DNA from: JAQGMV01 sp050260255
Lineage (GTDB): Bacteria > Pseudomonadota > Gammaproteobacteria > Burkholderiales > SG8-41
DNA length: 6,775 nucleotides
Assembly: GCA_050260255.1 (NCBI GenBank)
Contig: JBLNBW010000147.1
Location: forward strand, 1 to 6,775
Direction: 5' to 3'
The position numbers and the translations under genes are program-made. Positions 5,720 through 6,775 of the stretch are shown piece after piece (the first letter of the stretch is position 1; each line of letters begins with the position of its first letter). The notes under the pieces were generated by a model. That model made no database searches. It worked only from the letters and a program-made list of their open reading frames with translations, and was not told where the DNA came from.

Positions 5720-6775
5720 TCAAGCCGCGCGACCTTTCCGTCCTTCATCCGTCTGGAGTCGGGCGATGAACTCGTCCAGGCTCATGACGCCCAGATCTTC
5801 GCCCTTGCGAGACCGCACGGCCACTCTTTGCGCCGCCATCTCCTTGTCGCCTACGACAAGCTGATAAGGCAGCTTCTGCAAACTATGTTCCCGAATTTTA
5901 TAGGAAATTTTCTCGTTCCTCAAGTCGGCCTCCGCGCGCACGCCGGCCGCCTTCAGCTTGTCCGCCACCTCTTTTGCGTACCCTAGCTGGGACTCTGAGA
6001 TGTTCATCACCACCGCCTGCACCGGCGCGAGCCACACCGGCATCGCGCCGGCGTAGTGCTCGATCAGTATGCCGATGAAGCGCTCGAGCGACCCGAGGAC
6101 CGCGCGATGCAGCATCACCGGCGTCTTGCGCACGTTGTCTTCCGAGACGTATTCGGCGCCCAGCCTGCCGGGCAGCGCAAAGTCGAGCTGGAGCGTGCCG
6201 CACTGCCATACGCGGCCCAGCGTGTCCTTGAGCGAAAACTCGATTTTCGGGCCGTAGAACGCGCCTTCGCCGGGATTGACCTCGTACTCGAGCCGCTTCG
6301 CTTTCAACGACGCCTGCAGCGCCGCTTCGGCGCGATCCCAGATTTCATCGGCGCCTATGCGCTTCGCCGGCCGCGTGGAGAGCTTCACCTCGACGTCGTC
6401 GAAGCCGAAATCGCTGTACACCGAACGCAGCAAGTCGATGAACCGCCCCGCCTCGTCCTGGACCTGCTCTTCGGTACAGAAGATATGCGCATCGTCCTGC
6501 ACGAATCCGCGCACGCGCATGAGACCGTGCAAGGCACCGGAAGGCTCGTTGCGATGGCAGGAGCCGAACTCCGCGATCCGCAACGGCAGATCCCGGTAGC
6601 TGCGCACGCCCTGGTTGAAGATCTGGATGTGACCCGGACAGTTCATGGGCTTCACCGCGTAGTCGCGCTTTTCCGACTCCGTGGTGAACATGTTCTCGCG
6701 GTAATTCTCCCAATGGCCCGAGCGCTCCCACAGCGAGCGGTCCATGATGGTGGGCGTCTTCACCTCTTCGTAGCC
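5720..6775 (-). CDS. thrS: Threonyl-tRNA synthetase, C-terminal part
   Basis: A 351-residue C-terminal portion; the first ~288 residues (TGS, editing and linker domains) lie beyond the right edge. It charges tRNA-Thr. Class II motif 1 (GYEEVKTPTIMDRSLWERSG) opens the fragment. Motif 2 is EFGSCHRNEPSGALHGLMRVRG and motif 3 lies in the HRAVLGSLERFIG region. The three zinc and substrate ligands are present and spaced exactly as E. coli Cys334, His385 and His511: Cys in MNCPGH, His in QDDAHIFC 51 residues later, and His in VMLHRA 126 residues after that. Arg363 of motif 2 is also kept. The last ~110 residues form the HGTP anticodon-binding domain (from MPVWLAPVQAVVMNI). The stop at 5722-5720 is 27 bases before infC. 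The autoregulatory leader known upstream of E. coli thrS is outside the window. Confidence 0.98.
   Translation of the reverse strand, partial: GYEEVKTPTIMDRSLWERSGHWENYRENMFTTESEKRDYAVKPMNCPGHIQIFNQGVRSYRDLPLRIAEFGSCHRNEPSGALHGLMRVRGFVQDDAHIFCTEEQVQDEAGRFIDLLRSVYSDFGFDDVEVKLSTRPAKRIGADEIWDRAEAALQASLKAKRLEYEVNPGEGAFYGPKIEFSLKDTLGRVWQCGTLQLDFALPGRLGAEYVSEDNVRKTPVMLHRAVLGSLERFIGILIEHYAGAMPVWLAPVQAVVMNISESQLGYAKEVADKLKAAGVRAEADLRNEKISYKIREHSLQKLPYQLVVGDKEMAAQRVAVRSRKGEDLGVMSLDEFIARLQTDEGRKGRAA

Overview
The window is a core housekeeping locus, almost entirely transcribed from the minus strand. Read in the direction of transcription (right to left) it contains thrS (3' part only), infC, rpmI, rplT, pheS, pheT, ihfA, a small MerR-family regulator gene, and a tRNA-Pro(GGG) gene followed by an intrinsic terminator. 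This is the classical thrS-infC-rpmI-rplT-pheST-ihfA cluster of Beta- and Gammaproteobacteria. The high G+C content, the MerR gene and tRNA-Pro after ihfA, the lack of a recognisable pheM leader gene, and an IF3 N-terminus that from memory looks betaproteobacterial all suggest a betaproteobacterium. That assignment is an inference; no genus is claimed.

Layout. 5720-6775 is the catalytic and anticodon-binding half of threonyl-tRNA synthetase, cut by the window edge. 5054-5692 is infC; the reading frame and the conserved N-terminus force a non-canonical ATA start, and the protein has an extra Ala/Pro/Lys-rich C-terminal tail. 4909-5053 is a 145-base, hairpin-rich leader before rpmI and a candidate site for L20 autoregulation. 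rpmI and rplT follow closely. A strong intrinsic terminator or attenuator hairpin lies between rplT and pheS, and pheS has no evident Shine-Dalgarno. pheS, pheT and ihfA are closely spaced (gaps of 32 and 12 bases), and the MerR gene overlaps the 3' end of ihfA by 29 bases. The tRNA gene has its own extended -10 promoter and a perfect 12-bp terminator stem. Bases 1-62 hold no gene or signal that I can see.

How it fits together. Two aminoacyl-tRNA synthetases (ThrRS, PheRS), a translation initiation factor (IF3), two large-subunit proteins (L35, L20) and a tRNA share one locus with the nucleoid protein subunit IHF-alpha. Control appears to be by local RNA signals: the IF3-discriminated start codon, the rpmI leader, and the rplT-pheS hairpin. 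I found no mobile element, CRISPR array, defence gene or undescribed system. The points worth a second look are the regulatory signals and the IF3 tail.
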